Made by a program: the position numbers and the translations under genes. From the NCBI RefSeq assembly GCF_030388665.1, contig NZ_CP128846.1, positions 3,264,001 to 3,328,000 of the forward strand: 64,000 nt of DNA, given 5' to 3'. Shown here piece by piece: positions 43,266 to 51,172 of this stretch (positions are counted from its first letter, which is position 1; the number at the start of each line of letters is the position of its first letter). Under the pieces are notes generated by a model, which did not search any database, was not told the DNA's origin, and saw only the letters and a program-made list of their open reading frames with translations. This DNA comes from Streptomyces flavofungini (GTDB taxonomy: Bacteria > Actinomycetota > Actinomycetes > Streptomycetales > Streptomycetaceae).

Positions 43266-45404
43266 GTGACGCCGTCCTCCCGCGCCCCGTCGCACATATC
43301 CGCGCGGGCGGCGGCCGCCGTGCTGCTGCTCTGGTGCTGGCTCCCGCTGTCGGCGCCCCCGGCGGGCGCGGCGTCCGCCCCGCCCGCCGCGCCTCCCGCG
43401 CGAGCCGTGCCCGCCGACGACCCGGTCCGCCTCGACCGCGACGGCCAGATCACCGACCGCGCCGGCGCGCTCGGCGACCGCCGTCCGGCCGTCGTCACCG
43501 CGCTCGACCGGCTCTACGAGGAGCAGCGGGTCCAGCTGTTCGTCGTGTACGTACGCGACTTCTCGGGCCGGTCCCCGCGGGACTGGGCCGACTCCACCGC
43601 CGACCGCAACGGCCTCGGCGCCGACGACGTGCTGCTCGCCGTCGCCACCCACGACCGGCAGTACGCCACGTCCGTCGACGCGTCCGCCCGGCTCACCGAC
43701 GACCAGCTGCGGGACGTCGCCGCCACCGCCGTCGAGCCCGCCCTGCGGCGCCACGACTGGGCGGGCGCCGCCGTCGGCGCGGCGAACGGGTACGCGGCGG
43801 TGCTCGACGGGCAGCGGGTGGTGGCGCCGACGATCACCCCGGGCGAGGCCGACCCCGGCGGGAGCGCCACGGGCGGCGCTGACGGCACGGACGACGGGGT
43901 GGCGGGCGATCTGGTGCTCCCGGTGGTCGCGGCCTGCGCGGCGGGCGGCTTCGCCCTGGTCGCGTACCGGCGTCGGCGGCGGCGCCTCACCTCCCGTACG
44001 ACACCGGGCCGTGCCACCGGCGCCGGGCCCGAGCCGCTGCCCGACCTCGACGCCCGGGCCAGGGCCCTGCTGGTGGAGTCCGACGACGCCGTGCGCACCA
44101 GCACCGAGGAACTCGGCTTCGCCACCGCCCAGTTCGGCGAGGAGGCGGCGCGCCCCTTCACGGCCGCCGTGGCCGCCGCGCGCGACGAGCTGACGGCGGC
44201 CTTCCGGCTGCGCCAGGAGCTCGACGACGCCCACCCGGAGGACGACGCGACCCGGCGCCGCATGCTCGACGAGATCGTCGCCCGCTGTACCGAGGCGGGC
44301 CGCCGTCTGGACGCCGAGGCCGCGGCCTTCGACCAGTTGCGCGCCCTGGAGCGCTCCGCGCCCGCCGCGCTCGACCGTGCCGAGACGGTGTTCCAGCAGG
44401 TCAGCGCCCGCACCCTGGATGCCGAGAGCACCCTCAAGGAGCTGCGTGGCCGCTACGCCCCCGGCGCGAGCGAAGCGGTCGTCGGCAACGTCGAACAGGC
44501 CAGGGACCGGCTCGTGTTCGCCACCGGCCAGCTGCACCGGGCCCGCACGGCCGTCGACGGCGCCGACAACGCCACGGCCGCCGTCCATCTGCGCGCGGCC
44601 GAGGGCGCCGTCGACCAGGCCGACACGTTCCTCACGGCCGTCGAGCGGCTCACCGGTGAACTCGCGCAGGCGGCGGGCCGGTTGCCGGGCGCCCTGAGCG
44701 ACGCCGAGGCCGACCTCGCCGAGGCACGCGGGCGGCTCACCGGCACCGGCGGCACGCCCGACGCCGACCTGCGCGGGCACTTGGCCCGGGTCGAGGCCGT
44801 CACCGGCGAGGTGCGGCGGGCCCTCGCCGCCGGTCCGTACGACCCGATCGACGCGCTGCGCCGGGTGGAGGAGGCGGACGCGGCGCTCGACGCGTCCCTG
44901 GCGGGCGCGCGCGAACGCGAGAGCGCCGACGCCCGCGCGCGTTCCCTTCTCGGCCAGGCCCTGCTCACTGCCCGCAGCGCCGTCGCCGTCGCCGCCGACT
45001 ACGTCACGACGCACCGGGGCGCGGTGGGCAGCGCGGCCCGGACCAGACTCGCGGAGGCGCAGCGACACCTGCGGCAGGCGGAGGCGGCGGAGGACGCCCC
45101 GGCCAGGGTGGGGTCGGGGGCGGGGGCGGCCCTCGCCGAGGCCCGGCGCGCCGACTCCCTCGCGCGCGAGGCCCAGGCACTGGCCGAGCGCGACGTCCGG
45201 GCCTACGGCAATCCGTACGGCGGCGGGGGCGGTGGCGCGGGCGGCAGGGGCGGTGCCGTCCTCGGCGGGATCGTCCTCGGGCAGGTCCTCGGCGGGATGG
45301 GGCGCGGGGGCTCCGGAGGCTCCGGGGGGACGGGCGGGGGCGGGCCCGGGAGTTTCGGCGGGGGCGGGACGCGGGGGCGCAGGGGCGGAGGCGGACGGTT
45401 CTGA
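43266..45404 (+). CDS. TPM-domain membrane protein with long coiled-coil region
   Basis: 712 residues from a GTG at 43266. A signal peptide (AAAAVLLLWCWLPLSA) leads to an external TPM domain (residues 50-190: ITDRAGALGDRRPAVVTALD, DVLLAVATHDRQYATSVDAS), a membrane helix (LVLPVVAACAAGGFALVAY) and a basic stop-transfer (RRRRRRL). About 370 cytoplasmic residues are Ala/Glu/Arg-rich and predicted helical or coiled coil, and the tail is Gly-rich (GGGGGGAGGRGG), as often in TPM proteins. It lies directly upstream of pspA, 50 bases apart. A joint role in membrane stress is inferred. Confidence 0.8.
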   Translation: MTPSSRAPSHISARAAAAVLLLWCWLPLSAPPAGAASAPPAAPPARAVPADDPVRLDRDGQITDRAGALGDRRPAVVTALDRLYEEQRVQLFVVYVRDFSGRSPRDWADSTADRNGLGADDVLLAVATHDRQYATSVDASARLTDDQLRDVAATAVEPALRRHDWAGAAVGAANGYAAVLDGQRVVAPTITPGEADPGGSATGGADGTDDGVAGDLVLPVVAACAAGGFALVAYRRRRRRLTSRTTPGRATGAGPEPLPDLDARARALLVESDDAVRTSTEELGFATAQFGEEAARPFTAAVAAARDELTAAFRLRQELDDAHPEDDATRRRMLDEIVARCTEAGRRLDAEAAAFDQLRALERSAPAALDRAETVFQQVSARTLDAESTLKELRGRYAPGASEAVVGNVEQARDRLVFATGQLHRARTAVDGADNATAAVHLRAAEGAVDQADTFLTAVERLTGELAQAAGRLPGALSDAEADLAEARGRLTGTGGTPDADLRGHLARVEAVTGEVRRALAAGPYDPIDALRRVEEADAALDASLAGARERESADARARSLLGQALLTARSAVAVAADYVTTHRGAVGSAARTRLAEAQRHLRQAEAAEDAPARVGSGAGAALAEARRADSLAREAQALAERDVRAYGNPYGGGGGGAGGRGGAVLGGIVLGQVLGGMGRGGSGGSGGTGGGGPGSFGGGGTRGRRGGGGRF

Positions 45405-45454
45405 GACTCGTACGCCGATTCGTACCCGTACGCACGCACAAGGAGTGAGCCCTC

Positions 45455-46168
45455 ATGGCCAAGCAGACGATCCTCGGGCGCGTGGCGCAGTTGGCGAAGG
45501 CCAACGTCAACGCCCTCCTCGACCAGGCCGAGGACCCGCAGAAGATGCTGGACCAGCTGATCCGTGACTACACGGAGAACATCCGGGACGCCGAGCAGGC
45601 CGTGGTGACGACGATCGGTGATCTGCGGCTCCTGGAGGAAGACCACAGGCAGGACGTGGCGGCGGCCGCCGAGTGGGGCGGCAAGGCGCTCGCGGCCAGC
45701 AAGAAGGCGGACGTGCTGCGGGCGGACGGGAACGCGGCGGAGGCCGACCGGTTCGACGGCCTGGCGAAGGTGGCCCTCGGCAGGCAGCTGCGGTCCGAGC
45801 GGGAGGCGAAGGACGCCGAGCCGGTGATCGCGGCGCAGTCCGAGGTGGTCGGCAAGCTCAAGGACGGCCTCGACACGATGAAGATCAAGCTGACGGAACT
45901 GCACTCCCAGCGGGACCGGTTGGTGGCCCGGGCGAAGTCGGCGGAGGCGCGGAACCGGATGCTCGACGCCGCGCGGAGCATCGACGTCCTCGATCCGGCC
46001 GGCGAGCTGAGCCGGTTCGAGGAGAAGGTGCGGCGGGAGGAGGCGCGGGCCCTCGGCGGGGAGGAGCTGGCCGCCTCCTCGCTGGACGCGCAGTTCGAGC
46101 AGTTGGAGACCCTGAGCGACACGGCGGAGGTGGAGGCACGGCTCGCCGCGCTGAAGGCGACGACGTGA
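45455..46168 (+). CDS. pspA: PspA/IM30 (ESCRT-III-like) membrane-stress protein
   Basis: 237 residues. The start MAKQTILGRVAQLAKANVNA is the amphipathic helix of PspA/Vipp1 proteins, followed by LLDQAEDPQKMLDQLIRDYT and long helices (KSAEARNRMLDAARSIDVLD). It assembles on the inner face of a damaged membrane. Partner genes of the E. coli psp system are absent; the TPM gene upstream is the likely partner here. Confidence 0.88.
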   Translation: MAKQTILGRVAQLAKANVNALLDQAEDPQKMLDQLIRDYTENIRDAEQAVVTTIGDLRLLEEDHRQDVAAAAEWGGKALAASKKADVLRADGNAAEADRFDGLAKVALGRQLRSEREAKDAEPVIAAQSEVVGKLKDGLDTMKIKLTELHSQRDRLVARAKSAEARNRMLDAARSIDVLDPAGELSRFEEKVRREEARALGGEELAASSLDAQFEQLETLSDTAEVEARLAALKATT

Positions 46169-46217
46169 GGTGACGGCGCGAGGCGACGACGTGAGGTGAC
46201 GACGTGAGGTGACGGCG
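46159..46217 (+). repeat. Three direct repeats after pspA
   Basis: Copies of GACGTGAGGTGACG type lie at the pspA stop codon and twice downstream, with a degenerate GCGAGGCGAC between the first two. Each copy contains GTGAGGTGA, so the pspA stop sits in the first copy. Confidence 0.65.
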
Positions 46218-46237
46218 TACGTCATGACGTGGCCCGC

Positions 46238-46274
46238 GCCCGGGGGGTGCGCGTTGCGTGCGGAGCCCCCGGGC
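46238..46274. terminator. Bidirectional terminator between pspA and the SpoIIE gene
   Basis: A 9-bp stem (GCCCGGGGG and complement) with a 19-base loop between two convergent genes. Confidence 0.5.
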
Positions 46275-46290
46275 CGTCCTCGCGGCACGC

Positions 46291-49200
46291 TCAGAACAGG
46301 CTCATCAGCGCCTCCGCCGCGTCCACCGGCTGCGAGTCCCCGTCCGGCAGCGCCAGCTCGAACCACACCGTCTTGCCGCGCGGTGTCCGGCGTGAGCCCC
46401 AGGCCGCGCTCAGCAGGCCGACGAGTTGCAGCCCGCGCCCGCCCTCGTCGGTGTCGCGGGCGCGGCGGCGGCGCGGCTGGACGAGCCCGGCGTCCCACAC
46501 CTCGCAGACCAGGGTGCGGTCGAGGAGCAGGCGCAGTCTGATCTCGCCCTCGCCGTAGCGCAGGGCGTTGGTGACCAGCTCGCTGACGAGGAGTTCGGCG
46601 TTGTCGACGAGCGCTTCGAGGTCCCACTCGCGCAGCCGCTGGCAGGCCAGCTCACGGGCGCGGCCCACGGACTGCGGCTCGCGCGGCAGCGTCCAGTCGC
46701 CGACGTGCTCGGCGGGCAGGCCCTGCACCCGCGCCATGAGGAGCGCGATGTCGTCCTCGCCGTGGTGGGTGTCGAGGGTGTTCAGGACGTGGTCGCAGAT
46801 GTCCTCCAGGGCCTGTGCGGGGTCGGTGAGCGCGCCCACGAAGGCGTTCAGACCCTCGTCCAGGGGGTGGTCTCGGGACTCGACGAGGCCGTCGGTGTAG
46901 AGGGCGAGCAGCGCGCCCTCCGGCAGGTCGACGTCGACCTCCTCGAAGGGTTCGCCGCCGACGCCGAGCGGCATGCCCGGGGGCACGTCGAGCATGAGCG
47001 CGGACTCGCCGGGCTCGACGAGGACGGGCGGCAGGTGCCCGGCGTTGGCGAAGGTGACGCGGCGGGTGACGGCGTCGTACACCGCGTACACGCAGGTCGC
47101 GAGGTAGACCTCGGCGAGGTCGTCGGCGTCGTGGTCGCCGCCGCGGGCGGGGGTGCCACGGCGGGCGTGCTGCGGGCCCTGGGGGCTGCCGAGGCCGCGG
47201 GCGATCTCGTCGAGCGCGGAGAGGACCTCGGCGGGCTCCAGGTCGAGCAGCGCGAGGGTGCGCACGGCGGAGCGCAGTTCGCCCATGGCGACGGCGGCGC
47301 GCAGGCCGCGGCCCATGACGTCGCCGACGACCAGGGCGGTGCGGTGGCCCGGCAGTTCGATGACGTCGAACCAGTCGCCGCCGACCTCGGTGGCGGCGTT
47401 GCCGGGCAGATAGCGGCAGGCGATGTCGAGTCCGGCGGCCTCGGGGTCGCCGGGCGGGAGCAGGGACCGTTGCAGTATCAGCGCGCGCTCGTGCTCGCGG
47501 CGGTAGAGGCGGGCGTTGTCGATGCAGACGGCGGCGCGCGCGGCGAGTTCGACGGCGAGCGCCCGGTCGCGTTCGCCGAAGGGTTCGCTGCCCTTCGTAC
47601 GGGAGAACTGCGCGAGGCCGACGACGGTGTCGTGCGCGACCATCGGCACGGCGAGCGTGGACTGGATGAGGCCGCTGGTGAGGCGGCGGGCGGGTCCGCA
47701 GTCGTCGTCGGCGGCGACCAGGCGCGGGCGGGCGGTGCGCAGGGCTTCCGCGCAGGGCGAGTTGAAGGCGAAGCGGTGCACGGAGCCGACGTCGACGGGG
47801 CCGGTGCCTTCGGGGAAGGGCGCGTCGGCGACGGCGCTCGCGAAGGCGACGCGACGCAGCTCGGCGCTGCCCTCGGCGAGGCTCTGGCGGATGTGCACGG
47901 ATTCGTCGCCGTCCAGGAGGCCTTGGTAGAGGTCGACGGAGGCGAGGTCGCAGAAGCCGGGGACGGTGACGTCGAGGAGTTCGCGGGCGGTGGTCTCCAG
48001 GTCGAGGGAGTTGCCGATGCGGGCGCCGGCCTCGTTGAGGAGGGCGAGGTTGCGGCGGGCGTGGGCGGCCTCGCGGGCGGCGGCGTGCCGGTTGGTGACG
48101 TCGTTGCCGAGGCCCGCGACGCCGATGGGGCGGCCCGAACCGCTGTGCACGCGGTAGAGGTTGATCGACCAGTGGCGGCGTTCGTTGCTGCCCGGGGCCG
48201 GGCCGACGATCTGCATGTCCGTGACGGCCTCGCCGGTCTCCAGGACCCGGCGCATGGCGTCCTGCATCCGGTCGGCCTCGTGGCGGGGCAGGTAGTCGTG
48301 GACGGTGCGGCCGCGGTGGTCGTCGACGGCGCCGCCGAAGACGGCGGCGAACCGGCGGTTGGCGCGCTGCACCTTCAGGTCGGTGCCGAAGAGCAGGAAG
48401 CCGAAGGGAGATTGACCGAAAATGGCCTGCGAAGCGGCGAGGTCGGTCTCGATCCGGCGGAGCGCGCGGACGTCGACGACGATGCAGACGGCGGAGCGCT
48501 CGCCCTCCGGCGTCCGGGCGGGCATCACATAGACCTCGGCGATGCCTTCGAGCCCGGCGGCGACCGGGGCGGATCCGGCGCCGGGCCCGCTGACCGGGGC
48601 GCCGGGTCCGGACTCCGGCGTCCGTTCGTCCGGCTCCGGCACCCGGAACGGGACGGACCCGGTCCACTCCCGGCCGTCGAGGATCTCGGCCATCTTGCGC
48701 CGTCCCGCGGTGCGCAGCTCGGGGGCGATGAACGCGTCGATGGGGTCCTTGCCGACGGCGTCGCGCGCGGGCACGCCGAACAGCCGCTCGGCGCGGGCGC
48801 TCCACTGGTCGACCAGCCCGTCGGGGCCGATCGAGAAGGAGGCCACCTTGATGTAGTCGTAGATGGACCCGGGCGGGCTGCTCTGCCAGATGACGTCGTC
48901 CGGGGCGAGGGGAGGGTCGTCGACGCGGGCGGGCACGGCGCCGGCGCCGTGGCGACGCGCGTCGGCGTCCCCGGCCCCCCCGGCTACGCCGTGCGGACCA
49001 CCGGTGCTTACGGTTTCGGGCGGGCCAGGTGCTACGTCGGGCGCGGCGGCGTCGGGCGCGGGGCGGTCGGCCGCGGCGTGTCCGTCGCCGGGGCCGTCGT
49101 CCGCGGGTCCGGGCGCGTCCTCGCCCGGGGGGTCGGCGGGACCGTGGCCGGGGCCGCCACCCGCGGCGGCTCGTGCGCCGCCTCCGGTCGCGTCCGCCGC

Positions 49201-49353
49201 GCCCGTCGCACCTGTCACGACGTCCGTGGTCCCCGTCGGCGCCGACGAGAGAGGTCCGCCCCCGGCTCCCGGCACCGGCCGTGCGGGCAGGGCCCCGCCC
49301 GACCGCGCCACAGGCCGCGTCGAACCCGTCGCCTTCGCTGGTATCTCGCTCAC
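46291..49353 (-). CDS. PAS-PAS-GAF-SpoIIE phosphatase-HATPase multidomain protein
   Basis: 1020 residues from a GTG at 49353 with GGAGGGGAC upstream. About 150 disordered N-terminal residues are followed by two PAS domains (around FSIGPDGLVDQWSARAERLF and SPFGFLLFGTDLKVQRANRR), a GAF domain (LLNEAGARIGNSLDLETTAR), the PP2C-like SpoIIE phosphatase (LLPPGDPEAAGLDIACRYLP, GGDWFDVIELPGHR, GDVMGRGL) and a C-terminal HATPase (LLVSELVTNALRYGEG). It can sense through PAS/GAF and dephosphorylate an anti-sigma antagonist, while its HATPase domain can phosphorylate one. Both activities in one chain is a Streptomyces habit. The partner anti-sigma factor antagonist is not in the window. Confidence 0.9.
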   Translation of the reverse strand: MSEIPAKATGSTRPVARSGGALPARPVPGAGGGPLSSAPTGTTDVVTGATGAADATGGGARAAAGGGPGHGPADPPGEDAPGPADDGPGDGHAAADRPAPDAAAPDVAPGPPETVSTGGPHGVAGGAGDADARRHGAGAVPARVDDPPLAPDDVIWQSSPPGSIYDYIKVASFSIGPDGLVDQWSARAERLFGVPARDAVGKDPIDAFIAPELRTAGRRKMAEILDGREWTGSVPFRVPEPDERTPESGPGAPVSGPGAGSAPVAAGLEGIAEVYVMPARTPEGERSAVCIVVDVRALRRIETDLAASQAIFGQSPFGFLLFGTDLKVQRANRRFAAVFGGAVDDHRGRTVHDYLPRHEADRMQDAMRRVLETGEAVTDMQIVGPAPGSNERRHWSINLYRVHSGSGRPIGVAGLGNDVTNRHAAAREAAHARRNLALLNEAGARIGNSLDLETTARELLDVTVPGFCDLASVDLYQGLLDGDESVHIRQSLAEGSAELRRVAFASAVADAPFPEGTGPVDVGSVHRFAFNSPCAEALRTARPRLVAADDDCGPARRLTSGLIQSTLAVPMVAHDTVVGLAQFSRTKGSEPFGERDRALAVELAARAAVCIDNARLYRREHERALILQRSLLPPGDPEAAGLDIACRYLPGNAATEVGGDWFDVIELPGHRTALVVGDVMGRGLRAAVAMGELRSAVRTLALLDLEPAEVLSALDEIARGLGSPQGPQHARRGTPARGGDHDADDLAEVYLATCVYAVYDAVTRRVTFANAGHLPPVLVEPGESALMLDVPPGMPLGVGGEPFEEVDVDLPEGALLALYTDGLVESRDHPLDEGLNAFVGALTDPAQALEDICDHVLNTLDTHHGEDDIALLMARVQGLPAEHVGDWTLPREPQSVGRARELACQRLREWDLEALVDNAELLVSELVTNALRYGEGEIRLRLLLDRTLVCEVWDAGLVQPRRRRARDTDEGGRGLQLVGLLSAAWGSRRTPRGKTVWFELALPDGDSQPVDAAEALMSLF

Positions 49354-49537
49354 GCGAACCGTCCCCTCCAGCTCACCGCGTCCGGTACCGGTCACCGGAT
49401 GTGGCTGCCCGCAGTATCCAGCACTACGGTGCCGAGCCACACGCCGTTCACGATCACAGCACGGACTGAACGCTTTTTGGCCCGTGTCCGCCTTGTGCTC
49501 GTCCCGTGCACTTGTACGTACCGGCGCCCTCTGTCTT

Positions 49538-50005
49538 CTATCCGGGCAGCGCCAGCTCGAACCACACCGTCTTCCCCGCCGTGCCCGTACGTCCCGGACG
49601 GGTGCCCCAGCGCCGTGACGAACGGGCGACCAGCTGGATGCCCCTGCCGCCCTCGTCGTCGGGTGCGGCGGCCCGTTCCCTGGGCGGATCCGGCAGCGGG
49701 TCGGAGACCTCGACGAGCAGCGCGCCGAAGGGATCGGCCGGGCGCACCAGGCGGACGCCGATGGGGCCCGAGGCGTAGCGCAGGGAATTGGTCACCAGCT
49801 CGCTGACGAGCAGCACGGTGACGTCGCCGAGCGCGCCGAGCCCCCAGGCGCCGAGCTGCGCGCGGACGAGGGCGCGGGCGGTGCGGACGGCGCCCGGGTC
49901 CGCGGGAAAGTCCCACTCGGCGCACTCGCCTTCGGTGTCGATCACGCCGATCACTTCCCGGGCCAGCGGCGGACCTATGTCCGGTTTCATGGGGTTAAGG
50001 GGCAC
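49538..50005 (-). CDS. Stand-alone HATPase (RsbW/anti-sigma-factor-like kinase)
   Basis: 155 residues from a GTG at 50005 (an ATG at 49990 is possible). The domain has AVRTARALVRAQLGAWGLG, VLLVSELVTNSLRYASGPIG and DDEGGRGIQLVA, and ends GKTVWFELALPG, the same ending as the HATPase domain of the neighbouring SpoIIE protein (GKTVWFELALPDG). It is therefore probably a paralogue of that domain. It could phosphorylate an anti-sigma antagonist that the SpoIIE protein dephosphorylates; this is inference from adjacency. Confidence 0.8.
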   Translation of the reverse strand: MPLNPMKPDIGPPLAREVIGVIDTEGECAEWDFPADPGAVRTARALVRAQLGAWGLGALGDVTVLLVSELVTNSLRYASGPIGVRLVRPADPFGALLVEVSDPLPDPPRERAAAPDDEGGRGIQLVARSSRRWGTRPGRTGTAGKTVWFELALPG

Positions 50006-50216
50006 ATACCCGATATCCCGGCGGAAGTACCGCGTTCAAGGTGTCGTTGTGGCACGAACGGCGTAGAGGGGTGTGCGACCTGTCCCGCCCTCACCTCGCG
50101 CGCCCCTGCGCCGCGGCCGCCACAGGGTCGGGCGCGTGGTCGGCCCGCTCGGCTCCGGCGGGGTGTTCCGGCAGGCCGAAGGGGGACGGAGGAGGTCAGA
50201 CGGAGACGGAGGAACC

Positions 50217-50711
50217 TCAGAGGGGTGCGGAGGGCCCGTCAGACGGGGTGCGCCGAGGCGTCGACGGCGCGCGGCGCGCGAGCGGGCCGCCGGGAAAGCC
50301 CGGAGGGCGACCGTCAGGAAGCCGCCAGGAAGCGGTCAGGGCGTGGATCGCCGGGATGTCGCCGGGGAGCCAGTCCACGCTCCACAGTTCATCGGGGCCG
50401 AGCCACCGCAGTTCGTCGTGGTCCTCAAGGGGCTTCGGCTCCCCCGCGAGCAGCCGGGCCCGCCACACCCGCATCACATAGCCGCGCCCGAGGTCGAACT
50501 CCCCCGGCACCCGCGCCAGCGGCTCCGCCTCGACCCCCAGCTCCTCGCGCAGCTCGCGCACCAACGCGTCCTCGCCGCGCTCGCCGGGCTCGACCTTCCC
50601 GCCGGGCAGCTCCCAGCGTCCGGCGAGTTCCTCGGGCGCGCTGCGGCGGGCGGCGAGCAGCCGTCCGTCGTCGTACAGGGCGGCGCCCACCACCACGATC
50701 CGATCGGTCAT
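50217..50711 (-). CDS. Nudix hydrolase (MutT-like)
   Basis: 164 residues. The Nudix box GGKVEPGERGEDALVRELRE continues ELGVEAE and fits GX5EX7REUXEEXGU. IVVVGAALYDDGRLLAARRS at the N-terminus and WELPGG fit the 8-oxo-dGTP/CTP pyrophosphohydrolase group. The last 35 residues are a Pro/Arg-rich, likely disordered tail. It would clean oxidised nucleotides; the exact substrate is not certain. Confidence 0.88.
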   Translation of the reverse strand: MTDRIVVVGAALYDDGRLLAARRSAPEELAGRWELPGGKVEPGERGEDALVRELREELGVEAEPLARVPGEFDLGRGYVMRVWRARLLAGEPKPLEDHDELRWLGPDELWSVDWLPGDIPAIHALTASWRLPDGRPPGFPGGPLARRAPSTPRRTPSDGPSAPL

Positions 50712-50730
50712 GCGCGGGAGCTTACGACCT

Positions 50731-50913
50731 TCACCTCGCGCCGTTCTGGTTCAGCCGCTCCACCCAGTACAGCTGCTCCTTGCCGCGGTCGTCGAGGCTG
50801 TCCGCGATCTTCTGCGCCTCGGCCTTGGTCGCGTACCTGCCGACGCGGTAGCGGTTGCCGTTGTCGTCCTGGCGTATCACGAGCCAGGGCAGTATGACCG
50901 TCCCGTCGTTCAT
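50731..50913 (-). CDS. Small SPOR-like protein
   Basis: 60 residues from an ATG with GGAGGGA upstream. It reads MNDGTVILPWLVIRQDDNGN, then RYRVGRYATKAEAQKIADSL, and ends LYWVERLNQNGAR. The Tyr-Arg-Val-Gly-x-Tyr-x-Thr-x-x-Glu-Ala pattern is that of SPOR-domain proteins (peptidoglycan-binding at septa), but no membrane anchor is present, so it may act inside the cell. It is a common small Streptomyces protein with no known role. Confidence 0.75.
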   Translation of the reverse strand: MNDGTVILPWLVIRQDDNGNRYRVGRYATKAEAQKIADSLDDRGKEQLYWVERLNQNGAR

Positions 50914-51053
50914 GCCGTCCCTCCGCTCCCCGCCCCGGGCGCACCCCACGCCTCGATCAGTAAGGAAACCGCAATCCGCATATGCCCGAGCTTACGCCCG
51001 ACCTTTACGCAGCGGATACGACTTTGCACAAAGAGATACGCAATCGGCCAGCA

Positions 51054-51089
51054 CTCAGGGGGCGCGTCCACACGGACGCGCCCCCTGAG
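51054..51089 (-). terminator. Terminator of the NCS1 permease gene
   Basis: A perfect 16-bp stem (CTCAGGGGGCGCGTCC and complement) with a 4-base loop, 84 bases after the permease stop. Confidence 0.85.
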
Positions 51090-51172
51090 GCGGCCACCGA
51101 CGGGAACGGCGAGCCCGAACTCGGCTCCCTTTACGGTCCGTTGACGAAATGTACGCCCGCGTGCGCCCCGCG

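Noticed and set aside
46426..49806. A 1126-codon open frame on the + strand opposite the SpoIIE gene
   Set aside because: Antisense of the multidomain phosphatase; its third-position base use and Gly/Asp/Val-rich content are those of a shadow frame.
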